Assembly (NCBI RefSeq): GCF_013623775.1
Contig: NZ_JABFAM010000004.1
Coordinates: forward strand, 62,001 to 126,000
DNA length: 64,000 nucleotides
Reading direction: 5' to 3'
From: Rufibacter sp. XAAS-G3-1
GTDB taxonomy: Bacteria > Bacteroidota > Bacteroidia > Cytophagales > Hymenobacteraceae
Notes under the pieces: model-generated
Told to the model about the DNA's origin: nothing
Seen by the model: the letters and a program-made list of their open reading frames with translations, nothing else
Database searches by the model: none
Part shown: in pieces, positions 33,941 through 42,204 of the stretch
How positions within the stretch are numbered: the stretch's first letter is position 1
How the letters are laid out: every line of letters starts with the position of its first letter
Made by a program: the position numbers and the translations under genes

Positions 33941-36298
33941 CTACGTCAGCTTCTTAAACTGCTTCTGGTAGGCCTTATTCAGTTTTTTCAGGTCTTTGCT
34001 GCCGCCGGTGTAGGTGTTGGCCAGTTGCTTGTAGTCACCGTTGGGGTTGGCCTGGGCATCACGGGCGGCGAGCAGTTGGCCGATTTGCTCCTGTAGTTGG
34101 TTCAGGTTGTATTTGGTGTATTTTAGAGAAACCAGGCGTTTTACCAGATCCAGTGAACCGGAAGCATCACCTTGGACAGCGGCATGGCGGGCTACTTCGG
34201 CCACGAAGGCTTTGTTTTCATGGGTCAGGGCGTACGCGAGCAAAGGCGCATTTTCCAATCCATAACGGGCCACATCTGCGGAGGCATAGTGTTGGCTGGC
34301 TTCCTGGTACACCTTCACGGCTTCGGCCATTTTGTTTTGATTGATGAGGTCGCTGGTTTTCTGCAGAAGTTCCTGGTAATGGGCCGGGGCATCAATGCGG
34401 GCAAGTTCCACTTCGGCGGTAGCCGAGGGGATGGCGCAACCGCCGTTCTCTTTCACGGCGGCAAGGGCTTTGTCTAACTCAGCGGCGGCTTGGGCGAACT
34501 TGTGCTCACGGCTGTACTGCAAAGAACGCTGATAGTGCTGGTCATAGGCCGCTTGGGCGTTGGCGCACTCCTGAGAGAAAATGCCTTGGTTCAAGGCTCT
34601 GAATTTACCGTCCAGTTCTTTGTCGTTCACCAATCCGTAGCGGATTTGCAGGTTCGTTATCTCTGCTGCCAGGGAACGGGCTTGGGGCAACTTGTTCGCG
34701 TTGGCCTGTAACTGGCCTTCGGCGATTTTCTCCAGGAGTATGGGCCGGGCAGCTTGGCGGAGCAATTTATCAGCATCGGCGGCAGAAGTTAAGCTGTAGC
34801 CGCCAACCAAGGTTTTCCCTTTCTCAAAGGCCTGCAAGGCGGTGCTGTAATGCTTTAACTGCAGCGCCTTGCGACCATCGGCCATTAGGCCAAGGTACAC
34901 CTGTTGTTGTACATCGCGCAGCAACGTGGCAGCGGCCGCATCTGAATCAATAGCAGTTTTGTTGATGCGGGCGTACTGCTGCGCTTCTTTGGCCAGCTTC
35001 TCGGCCAGAGGTAGGTTCTTCTGGTTCAAGGCCTGGCGTCCGTCCTGCAATAGGTTATCGTAGATACCGCTTTTGGCAAAGGCAATGCCTTCTTCCCATA
35101 ACTCAGACCGGCACTGCAGCCTGGCAATGGCCCGGCAGAACTCCTTGGCTTCCTCAAATTGCTCCATGGCCTGGCGGTATTTGCCTTGGTTGTTGAGTTG
35201 CTCGCCCTGGCGCACGTAGGCGTTCTGGATATCAAAAGCTAGTTCCTGTCCAAACCGGTACGTCTCTGGGTCTACCTGCATGCGGTTCAACAAGTCGCGG
35301 GTGCGTAATGCGGCTTCTTTCAGGTAACCTTCCTTGAAATCAAGGCGGGCCAGTTGCAGGTGCGAAGGCGCGAAGGCCGGATTTGCCTGCAAAGAACGCT
35401 CAAAAAACTCCCGCCCGGCACGGCTGTTGCCGTTCAGGGCCAGCTCCAAGCCTCGGTTGTAATAGATTTCAGGTAAACGGGCCCACATCTGGTCTAAAGC
35501 CACGCGGCGCTCTTTGAACCGGATGTCCAGGTCTTTCACCCGCCGCCGAAGCTGGATAGGGTCATGGTGGTTCAGCTGTAACTCACGCTCTAGGCGGCTA
35601 TCATACAAACGGTCTAACTCCCGTTCCAGGTCTTTCACCCGGTCATTGTGCGCCGTGAGGTAATCAATGTCATTGGGGTTAATGGTCTGCAAATCACGGG
35701 AGAGCTGGGCCAGACGGGCATCAGAGTCATAATACCGTTTCACCCAGGTAAGCCGCTCCTGTACCGCCCCATGGTTCCCGGCCGAAAAGCCCAGTTTTGT
35801 CTCCACTACCCGCAGTTTATAACCCGAGAAGTCTGAGGTGTCTTTGAGGGAAGTCTGCACCAGCACGGCCGCCCCCTCCTGGTTCAGATTCTTGTTGGAG
35901 ATATCAAAGGTTTGCAGCACCTTGTCCTCCCGCCCTATTAACTGCACTTTGGCGTAGATAACGGTGGGGGTGAGCGCATCGGCGAAATCAAACTCGCGGA
36001 AGAGCACCTGTTCCCGCACCCGCACGTTCTTTACCGAGGCACTGATTTCCACCTGGTCTCCGGAACGGGTAATTTTCTCGCGCTGTTCAAACTCCACGGG
36101 CAGCACCAATTTGCCCGACCGATGATGGTTGTCTCTCCCCAATTGCTGCGCCAACGCATTCAAATCTGCATTGGTGAAGCTGGAGATAGAGAACGTTTCC
36201 TGCCGGTTTTGCTCGTACAAAACCTTAGACTGCGCCCCGGCCTGCCCGCTCCAGAAGAGCAGTGAAACGAAGATGAGGGAGAGTAGGTGTGCTTTCAT
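33941..36298 (-). CDS. Secreted TPR-like helical repeat protein
   Basis: A 785-residue periplasmic protein with a signal peptide cleaved after AGAQ (about residue 23). Residues about 30-200 are strand-rich and not recognised. From about 200 onward it is almost entirely helical: a coiled-coil-like segment (KDLERELDRLYDSRLERELQ, about 225-245), a clear TPR-type pair (YYNRGLELALNGNSRAGREF / NPAFAPSHLQLARLDFKEGY, about 285-325) and repeated 34-residue-like units (YRQAMEQFEEAKEFC; YSTALQAFEKGKTL; FAQAAAELDKALAA; MAEAVKVYQEASQHY). Such proteins scaffold envelope complexes. It is monocistronic with its own terminator and no informative neighbour. Function unknown. Confidence 0.75.
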   Translation of the reverse strand: MKAHLLSLIFVSLLFWSGQAGAQSKVLYEQNRQETFSISSFTNADLNALAQQLGRDNHHRSGKLVLPVEFEQREKITRSGDQVEISASVKNVRVREQVLFREFDFADALTPTVIYAKVQLIGREDKVLQTFDISNKNLNQEGAAVLVQTSLKDTSDFSGYKLRVVETKLGFSAGNHGAVQERLTWVKRYYDSDARLAQLSRDLQTINPNDIDYLTAHNDRVKDLERELDRLYDSRLERELQLNHHDPIQLRRRVKDLDIRFKERRVALDQMWARLPEIYYNRGLELALNGNSRAGREFFERSLQANPAFAPSHLQLARLDFKEGYLKEAALRTRDLLNRMQVDPETYRFGQELAFDIQNAYVRQGEQLNNQGKYRQAMEQFEEAKEFCRAIARLQCRSELWEEGIAFAKSGIYDNLLQDGRQALNQKNLPLAEKLAKEAQQYARINKTAIDSDAAAATLLRDVQQQVYLGLMADGRKALQLKHYSTALQAFEKGKTLVGGYSLTSAADADKLLRQAARPILLEKIAEGQLQANANKLPQARSLAAEITNLQIRYGLVNDKELDGKFRALNQGIFSQECANAQAAYDQHYQRSLQYSREHKFAQAAAELDKALAAVKENGGCAIPSATAEVELARIDAPAHYQELLQKTSDLINQNKMAEAVKVYQEASQHYASADVARYGLENAPLLAYALTHENKAFVAEVARHAAVQGDASGSLDLVKRLVSLKYTKYNLNQLQEQIGQLLAARDAQANPNGDYKQLANTYTGGSKDLKKLNKAYQKQFKKLT

Positions 36299-36426
36299 AA
36301 TATTAGCCGTTTCTTATATTCAACCGAAGGCAAAATCCGTTCCAGAAAAGAGACAGAGGAGCTTCTTTAGCTAGAAGATGCACCACTTGGCGGCGGGGTT
36401 GCTTCTAAGAGAGAATAAGAATAACC

Positions 36427-36464
36427 CGTTTTAAGGCTGATTTCTGAAAAGTAGGCCTAAAACC
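36427..36464. repeat. GGCCTGTTTT-family hairpin repeat
   Basis: CGTTTTAAGGCTGATTTCT / GAAAAGTAGGCCTAAAACC, between the divergent TPR-protein and Ldh genes. Confidence 0.65.
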
Positions 36465-36563
36465 CAAAACTTGAGGCCATTACCCTTCGCCTCACCCCTA
36501 TCTTGTAAAAGGAAGAATTCGCTTCCGCGATTTTTCTGCTTTACTCATTTCGGCAGTTTCGCT

Positions 36564-36571
36564 TACCTTTG
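36564..36571 (+). promoter_or_regulatory. Putative -7 promoter box
   Basis: TACCTTTG, exact TAnnTTTG match, 22 bases upstream of the Ldh-family ATG at 36594. It rules against a longer N-terminus for that protein. Confidence 0.55.
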
Positions 36572-36593
36572 GGCGTCTCCAATTGATGCAAGC

Positions 36594-37652
36594 ATGTACT
36601 CGTACCAACGCCTTTTCGATTTCTCCCTTCAGATCTTTCTTTCCATCGGTTGCCCGCCCGAAGATGCCCAAACTGCGACTGAAACCCTCCTCTCCGCCGA
36701 CCTTCGCGGCGTGGATTCACACGGCGTGGCCCGCCTGATTGGCTATGTGCGCCTTTGGGAAGCCGGCCGCATTAATGCCACGCCCAACGTGCGCATTGTG
36801 CACGAAACACCCAGCACCGCCACCGTAGACGGCGACGGAGGTTTAGGTTTGGTAGTCGCGCCTAAAGCCATGCAGATTGCGTTGGAAAAAGCCAAGATAG
36901 CCGGAAGCGGCTGGGTGAGCGTGAAGAATTCCAACCACTACGGCATTGCCGGGTACCACGCCATGAAAGCCCTGGAACATGACATGATTGGCCTGGCCAT
37001 GACCAACGCCAGTCCGCTCGTGGCCCCTACGTATTCCCTGGAACGTTTGCTGGGCACCAACCCTATTGCCGTGGCTATTCCGGCCAACGAGCAACCGCCG
37101 TTTGTGGCCGATTTAGCGACCACTACCGCCGCCAACGGGAAATTGGAGATGCTGCAGCGCAAGCACCTGGAAGCCCCGTACGGCTGGATTCAGGCGGCAG
37201 ACGGTTCTCCCTCTATTAACCCCAATGAACTGAAAGACGGCGGTGCCTTGCTCCCGTTGGGCGGCGACACTGGCAGCCACAAAGGCTATGCGCTGGGTGC
37301 CGTGGTAGACATCTTTTCGGCAGTTCTATCTGGCGCCAACTACGGCCCGTGGGTGCCGCCGTTCGTGAGTTTCCTGGCGCCGCCCGCTGATCCGGTGGGT
37401 GAGGGAATCGGGCACTTCTTCGGGGCCATGCGGGTAGACGCTTTCCGCCCGGCCGAGGACTTCAAACACCACATGGACAACTGGATTACCCGCTTCCGGA
37501 ACTCCAAAGCCAAAGAAGGCCACCAGGTGCTCATCCCCGGCGACCCGGAACGCCTTTCTACTGAGCATCGGCTGAAAGAAGGCATTCCGTTGTTGCCACC
37601 GGTGGTGAAGGATCTGGAAGGCTTGGGCGAGAAGTTTGGGGTAACGTTGTAG
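36594..37652 (+). CDS. Ldh/MDH2-family NAD(P)-dependent dehydrogenase
   Basis: A 352-residue member of the type-2 malate/L-lactate dehydrogenase family (which includes ureidoglycolate and sulfolactate dehydrogenases), unrelated in fold to classical lactate dehydrogenases. Seen are ADLRGVDSHGVARLIGYVRLW near 33-53, VSVKNSNHYGIAGYHAM near 108-124 with the catalytic histidine region, NASPLVAPTYSLERLLGTNPIAVAIP near 138-163, DLATTTAANGKLE near 171-183, and GSHKGYALGAVVDI near 227-240. The ATG at 36594 follows a promoter box. The 2-hydroxyacid substrate is unknown. The stop codon lies inside a long palindrome. Confidence 0.88.
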   Translation: MYSYQRLFDFSLQIFLSIGCPPEDAQTATETLLSADLRGVDSHGVARLIGYVRLWEAGRINATPNVRIVHETPSTATVDGDGGLGLVVAPKAMQIALEKAKIAGSGWVSVKNSNHYGIAGYHAMKALEHDMIGLAMTNASPLVAPTYSLERLLGTNPIAVAIPANEQPPFVADLATTTAANGKLEMLQRKHLEAPYGWIQAADGSPSINPNELKDGGALLPLGGDTGSHKGYALGAVVDIFSAVLSGANYGPWVPPFVSFLAPPADPVGEGIGHFFGAMRVDAFRPAEDFKHHMDNWITRFRNSKAKEGHQVLIPGDPERLSTEHRLKEGIPLLPPVVKDLEGLGEKFGVTL

Positions 37653-37708
37653 GAACCGTGTTTTGAGCCTGCTTTTTGGAAAACAGGCTCAAAACACGGT
37701 TCCTACAA
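37647..37708. terminator. 25-bp perfect palindrome over the Ldh stop
   Basis: The arms 37647-37671 (TTGTAGGAACCGTGTTTTGA...) and 37684-37708 (...TCAAAACACGGTTCCTACAA) pair perfectly over 25 bases around a 12-base centre. The TAG stop at 37650-37652 lies inside the left arm. The inner part is a GGCCTGTTTT-family hairpin variant (GAGCCTG / CAGGCTC). It probably ends or protects the transcript; no T-run follows. Confidence 0.75.
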
Positions 37709-37773
37709 TTTCACGGAATCTCTCTTTTCAGTATATTTCTAAAATTTTCAAATCCTTCTCTATACAACCTCTT

Positions 37774-37935
37774 AGAGCATGTTTAAATTTCATCTTTGCG
37801 CTACAAACGACCATAAAAAGAACCTGCGTTCACCTTTTTCTCGCACCGTAGCGCTGCTACGCTGCTCAAAAAACGCTTCCGCAGAACCTTTCTCTGGTCA
37901 TTTTCGCCAGCAAACCTCAAATTTAAACAAGCTCT
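37774..37935. mobile_element. 162-bp MITE-like element, copy 2
   Basis: Terminal inverted repeats AGAGCATGTTTAAATTTCA and TCAAATTTAAACAAGCTCT; same length and internal blocks as 32215-32376. Taking GAGC...GCTC as the ends, both flanks read TTA, consistent with a 3-bp target duplication. It ends 22 bases before the next gene's ATG and so could supply its promoter region. Confidence 0.75.
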
Positions 37936-37957
37936 TATCCAAAACAATTTATCCTTT

Positions 37958-38572
37958 ATGAAACACGCTTTACTCCTATCTACCTTTTACCTTTTCTTCC
38001 TCTCGGCCACACTTGCCCAGACCACGCCTGCCTCGGTGGAAAAGAAAATCACAGAGAACATCTGCGGCTGCATTTCTGCGCTTGATTTTGAGAAAATAAC
38101 CGATAAACAAACCGCTGAGAGATTATTTGTGGAGTGTTTCTCCAAGGAGACTAATTTACTTATTCAGCTAGCAGAGGAGAAAAAGATAGATGTCACCGAC
38201 CAGGTGGCAATGCGCCAACTAGGCGTAGACGTAGGCAAGAACCTGATGAAAGACAATTGCCAAGGCTTCATCAAATTGTCTATCGCCATGGTAAAAGAGC
38301 CCGAAAACGGCACCCTGTCCGGCACCCAGGAAGGCAAGCTGAAGCGCATTGACACCAAAGACTTCAACTACTTTGTTCTGGCAGACAATAGCAACCAGGA
38401 GAAGTCTTTCATTTGGCTAAGGCAGTTCCCCGGGTCTGAAGACTTCACCGCCAACGCCGCTAAATTCACGGGCAAAAAGCTGAAGATCAACTGGCAGGAA
38501 ATAGAGGTCTACATTCCCTCGGCTAAGAACTACTATAAGATAAAAGAAGTCACCGGCATAGAGGTTCTGTAA
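37958..38572 (+). CDS. Small secreted hypothetical protein
   Basis: A 204-residue protein with a signal peptide cleaved near ATLAQ (residue 21). Residues about 25-110 are helical with four cysteines (NICGCISAL, VECFSKE, KDNCQGF) that could form two disulfides; residues 120-204 are strand-rich (RIDTKDFNYFVLAD, SFIWLRQFPGS, KKLKINWQEIEVYIP, YYKIKEVTGIEV), resembling a small beta barrel. This helix-plus-barrel layout recurs in Bacteroidota hypotheticals. No catalytic motif is visible. A MITE-like element sits directly upstream. Function unknown. Confidence 0.65.
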   Translation: MKHALLLSTFYLFFLSATLAQTTPASVEKKITENICGCISALDFEKITDKQTAERLFVECFSKETNLLIQLAEEKKIDVTDQVAMRQLGVDVGKNLMKDNCQGFIKLSIAMVKEPENGTLSGTQEGKLKRIDTKDFNYFVLADNSNQEKSFIWLRQFPGSEDFTANAAKFTGKKLKINWQEIEVYIPSAKNYYKIKEVTGIEVL

Positions 38573-38663
38573 ACGGGCTTCCCCTTAGGAATCCAAAGAC
38601 CTACGCAACCCTCAGTTCTTTACAGGGATGCCTGTGCCGCGCCTGCTGTAAAACGATTAAAAA

Positions 38664-38767
38664 GTGATTTTCGGGAATGCCTGATCTGCAGGAGAAATCA
38701 TCCTAAGCCTTCAAAGGCAGAAAAGATGCGTACCTGATTGTATAGCTCTTGCATTCCCGAGAATCAC
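38664..38767. repeat. Long-range inverted repeat
   Basis: GTGATTTTCGGGAATGC and GCATTCCCGAGAATCAC, 17-base arms with one mismatch, 70 bases apart. It lies between the convergent hypothetical and GH109-like genes. No second copy was seen in the window. Confidence 0.6.
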
Positions 38768-38802
38768 GTTAAGGAAGATGCCCGCTCTGGTACCCGGCGG
38801 CT

Positions 38803-40236
38803 TTACTTGGCGATGACGTTGGTGGTGCCGCCACCGGCCAGCGACAGGTCAACGGGCGCATTGGCCCGCCAGGAGCCAACGGTGAAATCTGGGACGTCAA
38901 TGGAGTTGGAACGGTTGGCCACCGACCACTCGCTCAGCAGGCCCACCGCCGTCCAGGAGGCTGCGTCGTACACGTCCTGATCCAGGGGCAGACCGTTGCG
39001 CAGGCAGTCTATTAAACGCCAGTCCATCATAAAGTCCATTCCGCCGTGGCCGCCTACCTTTTTGGCTATTTCGCCAATGTGCTTCACAATCTCTGGGGTG
39101 TACTGATTCTCCAGCGCCTTCATCTCGCCTTTTGAAAGCCAGTGATGGCTGTTGGCTATTTTTTGCTCCGGCCACTTCTGGGCAATTCCTTTGGTGCCGC
39201 TCACCAGGTGGATGCGGGAATACGGCCGGGGCGAGGTCACGTCATGCTGGAGCATCATGGTCTTGCCCTTCTTGGTGCGGATGGTGGTGGTGTTCATGTT
39301 CCCGCGGAAGGTGTCCTGCGCGAACTGGCTGTAGAAGGGGTCTGAGGTGGCGCGTTTCTTCGCCTCCTCAAACATCTGGAAGTCGGCGCTCTGCACAGAG
39401 GTCAGGTAGTCCATCACATCGCCCCGGTTTATGTTCATGATCTGGCAGATGGGGCCCAGGCCGTGGGTGGGGTAGAGATTGCCGTTGCGGGTCATGTTCT
39501 CCTTTAGGCGCCACATGTCTTGATAGCCTTTTTTGTCGAAGTTCAGATCCAGCAACTGGTGGATGTAGGCTCCTTCCCCGTGGATGATCTCGCCGAAATA
39601 CCCTTGGCGGGCCATGTTCAGGGTCAGGATCTCAAAGAAGTCATAGCAGCAGTTTTCCAGCATCATGCAGTGTTTTTTGGTGCGCTCAGAAGTCTCCACC
39701 AGTTGCCAGCATTCGTCAAGGGTGGTGGCGGCCGGTACCTCTACGGCTGCGTGCTTGCCGTGCTCCATGGCATAGACCGCCTGGGGCGTGTGCAGGTTCC
39801 AGGGGGTGGCAATGTAGATGAGGTCAAGATCCTCTCGCTCACACATGGCCTTCCAGGAGTCCGGCTGGCCGGAGTAGAGCACCGGGTCATGGCCGAAGCC
39901 TTGGTCTTGGAGGGTTTTCTTCACCTTCTCGGCCCGCTCCGGAATCAGGTCGCAGAGGGCTTTGATCTCCACGCCCTCCATGAGGCTGATGCGGTGCACG
40001 GCCCCCGGCCCCCGCATGCCCAGGCCCACAAACCCTATCCGGACTTTGTCCAGCTTGGGGGCGCGGTAGCCGCTCATGTTGAAGCGCTGCGTGTACTTCC
40101 GTTTGGCCTGCCTTTCTATCTGGGCCAGTTGTGCTTGCGGTTCTGCCGTGGCGCAGCTCCCCAGCAGGCCTGTACTGGCAATACCCAAGCCGGCCAGACC
40201 GGAAAGCTTCAAAAAATCTCGGCGGTTGTTCTTCAT
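38803..40236 (-). CDS. GH109-like Gfo/Idh/MocA family enzyme
   Basis: A 477-residue exported NAD-dependent enzyme. The N-terminus has a twin-arginine motif NNRRDFLKLSGLAG and a lipobox-like LLGSC (about 24-28), so it is probably a Tat-exported lipoprotein. The Rossmann domain starts KVRIGFVGLGMRGPGAVHRI near 65-84. Features of family GH109, whose founder is a retaining alpha-N-acetylgalactosaminidase using NAD hydride transfer, are seen: MMLENCCYDFFEILTLN near 193-209, LYPTHGLGPICQIMNINRGD near 254-273, and GTKGIAQKWPE near 349-359. It lies next to the PUL and its LacI gene on the same strand, with 714 bases of repeat DNA between, so membership of that locus is likely but not certain. Confidence 0.78.
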   Translation of the reverse strand: MKNNRRDFLKLSGLAGLGIASTGLLGSCATAEPQAQLAQIERQAKRKYTQRFNMSGYRAPKLDKVRIGFVGLGMRGPGAVHRISLMEGVEIKALCDLIPERAEKVKKTLQDQGFGHDPVLYSGQPDSWKAMCEREDLDLIYIATPWNLHTPQAVYAMEHGKHAAVEVPAATTLDECWQLVETSERTKKHCMMLENCCYDFFEILTLNMARQGYFGEIIHGEGAYIHQLLDLNFDKKGYQDMWRLKENMTRNGNLYPTHGLGPICQIMNINRGDVMDYLTSVQSADFQMFEEAKKRATSDPFYSQFAQDTFRGNMNTTTIRTKKGKTMMLQHDVTSPRPYSRIHLVSGTKGIAQKWPEQKIANSHHWLSKGEMKALENQYTPEIVKHIGEIAKKVGGHGGMDFMMDWRLIDCLRNGLPLDQDVYDAASWTAVGLLSEWSVANRSNSIDVPDFTVGSWRANAPVDLSLAGGGTTNVIAK

Positions 40237-40375
40237 GACCTTTTACGTATGAGTCTTTTAAATTTGATGATCTAAGCTCGTATGTGTTGCCTGTTGAGTA
40301 CGATTGGCTTTGTGTTTTAGCATCCAACTTAGAGCATGAACCTGCCTTAGAGTTATTCACTGCTGTTCCGGCATC

Positions 40376-40745
40376 CTGCCGGTGGTGCCCGGCGACTCTG
40401 GAGACTCGCTTCATCTTTTGTCACGAGACGGCAGTCGCGCGCCAGTTGGTTTTAAACCTGTGAGGTCTTGAAGACCTCACAGGTTTAGGTGTTTCCGGCC
40501 TGTTTTCCGCAAAACAGCCCCTAAACGCATCAACAGGGGCCATCTTGTAAGGAGAGTGGAAATCCTTTCCCTGGTCTGTCTCCTGACAAGCCAAAATCCA
40601 TGAATAGTAGGCTGAGGCGCTTTTCTTCCGTCCTGTCGGGGAACAGGGTGGGGAAGCGGGTCTTGGTTTCGGGCCTATTTTCCGTAAAACAGCCTTAAAA
40701 CGCATCAGCGGGGCTCCCCCCTTTCTCCTGGAGAGCGGCTAAAAG
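40376..40745. repeat. Composite palindromic repeat block
   Basis: Fills much of the 714-base gap between the LacI gene and the GH109-like gene. In order: reverse complement of the CTGGCGCGAGACT unit (40376-40446), the ACCTGTGAGGTCT palindrome (40453-40487), a GGCCTGTTTT hairpin (40491-40526: GTTTCCGGCCTGTTTT / AAAACAGCCCCTAAAC), a second one (40666-40701: GTTTCGGGCCTATTTT / AAAACAGCCTTAAAAC), and a decayed CTCCCC...GAGAG module to 40740. A half-site of the CCTGGAAGGATCTTG repeat is at 40811-40837. Bases 40237-40375 show no clear promoter. Confidence 0.8.
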
Positions 40746-40950
40746 GTCTGGCCACTTTTGGCGGAACGGCTTTAAGTGATTGGACAGGAGTAACTATCTC
40801 CTTTCCTTGTCCTCCTGAAAGGATCTTGGTGGCGAACGGCAACGGCGTCTATTTACCGCTTTTCCAGTCGGCCACTAGATAGCTTCATTTGTCCTCCTAC
40901 TTACCTAAACAGTGCTTGGAACGGCCTGTGTGCCGCAGCTTTTTATTTGC

Positions 40951-42014
40951 TTACACATCTAAATAAAACTCAAGGTTTTCCTTGGTGATAATATCTAAGG
41001 GAAGGTACTTGATGGGGGAAGCGTCTTTTTTGAATATAAGAAAGTCAGACAATTGCTGGATACCCCAGTAGCCTTGCCCAAAAGGGTTCTGGTTTATTAA
41101 AAAGTTTATTATTCCTTTTCCAAGGTAATCCAGATTCTGGGGCAACAAATCATAGCCAATTAGCCGCACGTGCTCCCAACCAAATTTCTCCAAGTAAAAA
41201 GCCAGTTCAAATGCCTTGGAGTTGGTTACAAATATCCCTTTTAGATTAGGCGACTTCTCCTTGACCTCAAAAATCTGATGGACAAAAGAGGCGTTTTTGG
41301 GATCATCAAAGGTCTGCTGAATCACTTCATATCCGTCGGCGGCATTGTTATGTACAAAGTAATCTCTGAATCCTTTTTCCTTTTCAATCAGGTGGGCAGA
41401 ATTGGAGATGTCTTCCCCCACGTGCGCCACCAACACCGTGGCTGGCTGTGCTATCCCGTAATGCAACAGTTTGGCAGCTAATAAGCCGCTTCGGTAGGAG
41501 TCTTGTCCTATATAACTTAGGGAAGGTGCCTCTGGTATCTGGGTATTGAACAAGACATAAGGAATTTGCTGATCTTGCCATTCCTTGAAAAAAGACAAAA
41601 CCTCTTTATGGAAAATAGGAGCTAGGATTATTCCGTCTGGATGCAAACTGCTGACCTCAGCGGCTTTGGCCAGGAAAGAGTCAACTGAATAAGGATCAAA
41701 GATAAGTTGCTCCACCACAACGCCATATTGGCTTAATTCTGCCTCTGCCTTTTCTATTCCTGATTTTGGCGCTTGCCAATACCTATCCACCTGCGGATCT
41801 GGGATAAGGGCCACTAAGGTATATGTTCGATTGGACTTTAAGGTACGAGCAATCAAATTTGGCTCGTAATTCATTTCTTCCACTATTTGAAGAACATGCT
41901 TCCTGACGTCCTCTGCTACGCGCCCACGCTTATGTAATACTCTATCAACTGTACCCCTGGAAACCTGGGCTTTTTCCGCTATGTCTTTTATTCGAACTAT
42001 ACTTTTTTTTTCAT
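40951..42014 (-). CDS. LacI-family regulator with A9 frameshift at start
   Basis: LacI/GalR-type regulator of about 353 residues if the N-terminus is restored. The periplasmic-binding-like effector domain (TYTLVALIPDPQVDRYW onward) is intact from 41883 down to the stop. Upstream in the same frame, with no stop, lies a perfect LacI helix-turn-helix: VRIKDIAEKAQVSRGTVDRV then LHKRGRVAEDVRKHVLQIV. No ATG, GTG or TTG exists in that frame. The only good ATG (42012-42014) is followed by nine A (42003-42011) and reads M-K-K-K-V-stop; ten A would give MKKKSIVRIKDIAEK. A -1 slip on the A run gives the same product. So it is either slippage-expressed, phase-variable, mutated or misread. By position it should control the adjacent glycan locus. 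Confidence 0.8.
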
Positions 42015-42125
42015 ATGAGCTAAAAGTGGATCACAAGAATTACAAAGTTAAGGAACTTTAGGTATTAACTTATTTCCTAAAAATGCAAAACCCAAATTGA
42101 GAATGCAAATTATTATTTTAGTAAA

Positions 42126-42169
42126 GGCTGCTGAGGGGTGCCGATGCCCAGTTGGCCCCCTCAGCAGCC
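42126..42169. terminator. GC-rich hairpin after sialidase-fold gene 1
   Basis: GGCTGCTGAGGGG and CCCCTCAGCAGCC arms pair perfectly, 36 bases past the stop codon of the minus-strand gene at 42205. Only a weak T-tract (TTTACT) follows on the minus strand. Confidence 0.55.
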
Positions 42170-42204
42170 GATTTGCCGCAGGGCAGCGGCTTTCAGGCGG
42201 CACC

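Noticed and set aside
42058-42081. Possible LacI operator TTTAGGTATTAACTTATTTCCTAAA-like site
   Set aside because: Imperfect palindrome upstream of the lacI gene, but not repeated before the PUL genes and lacking the usual central CG; too weak to report as an operator.
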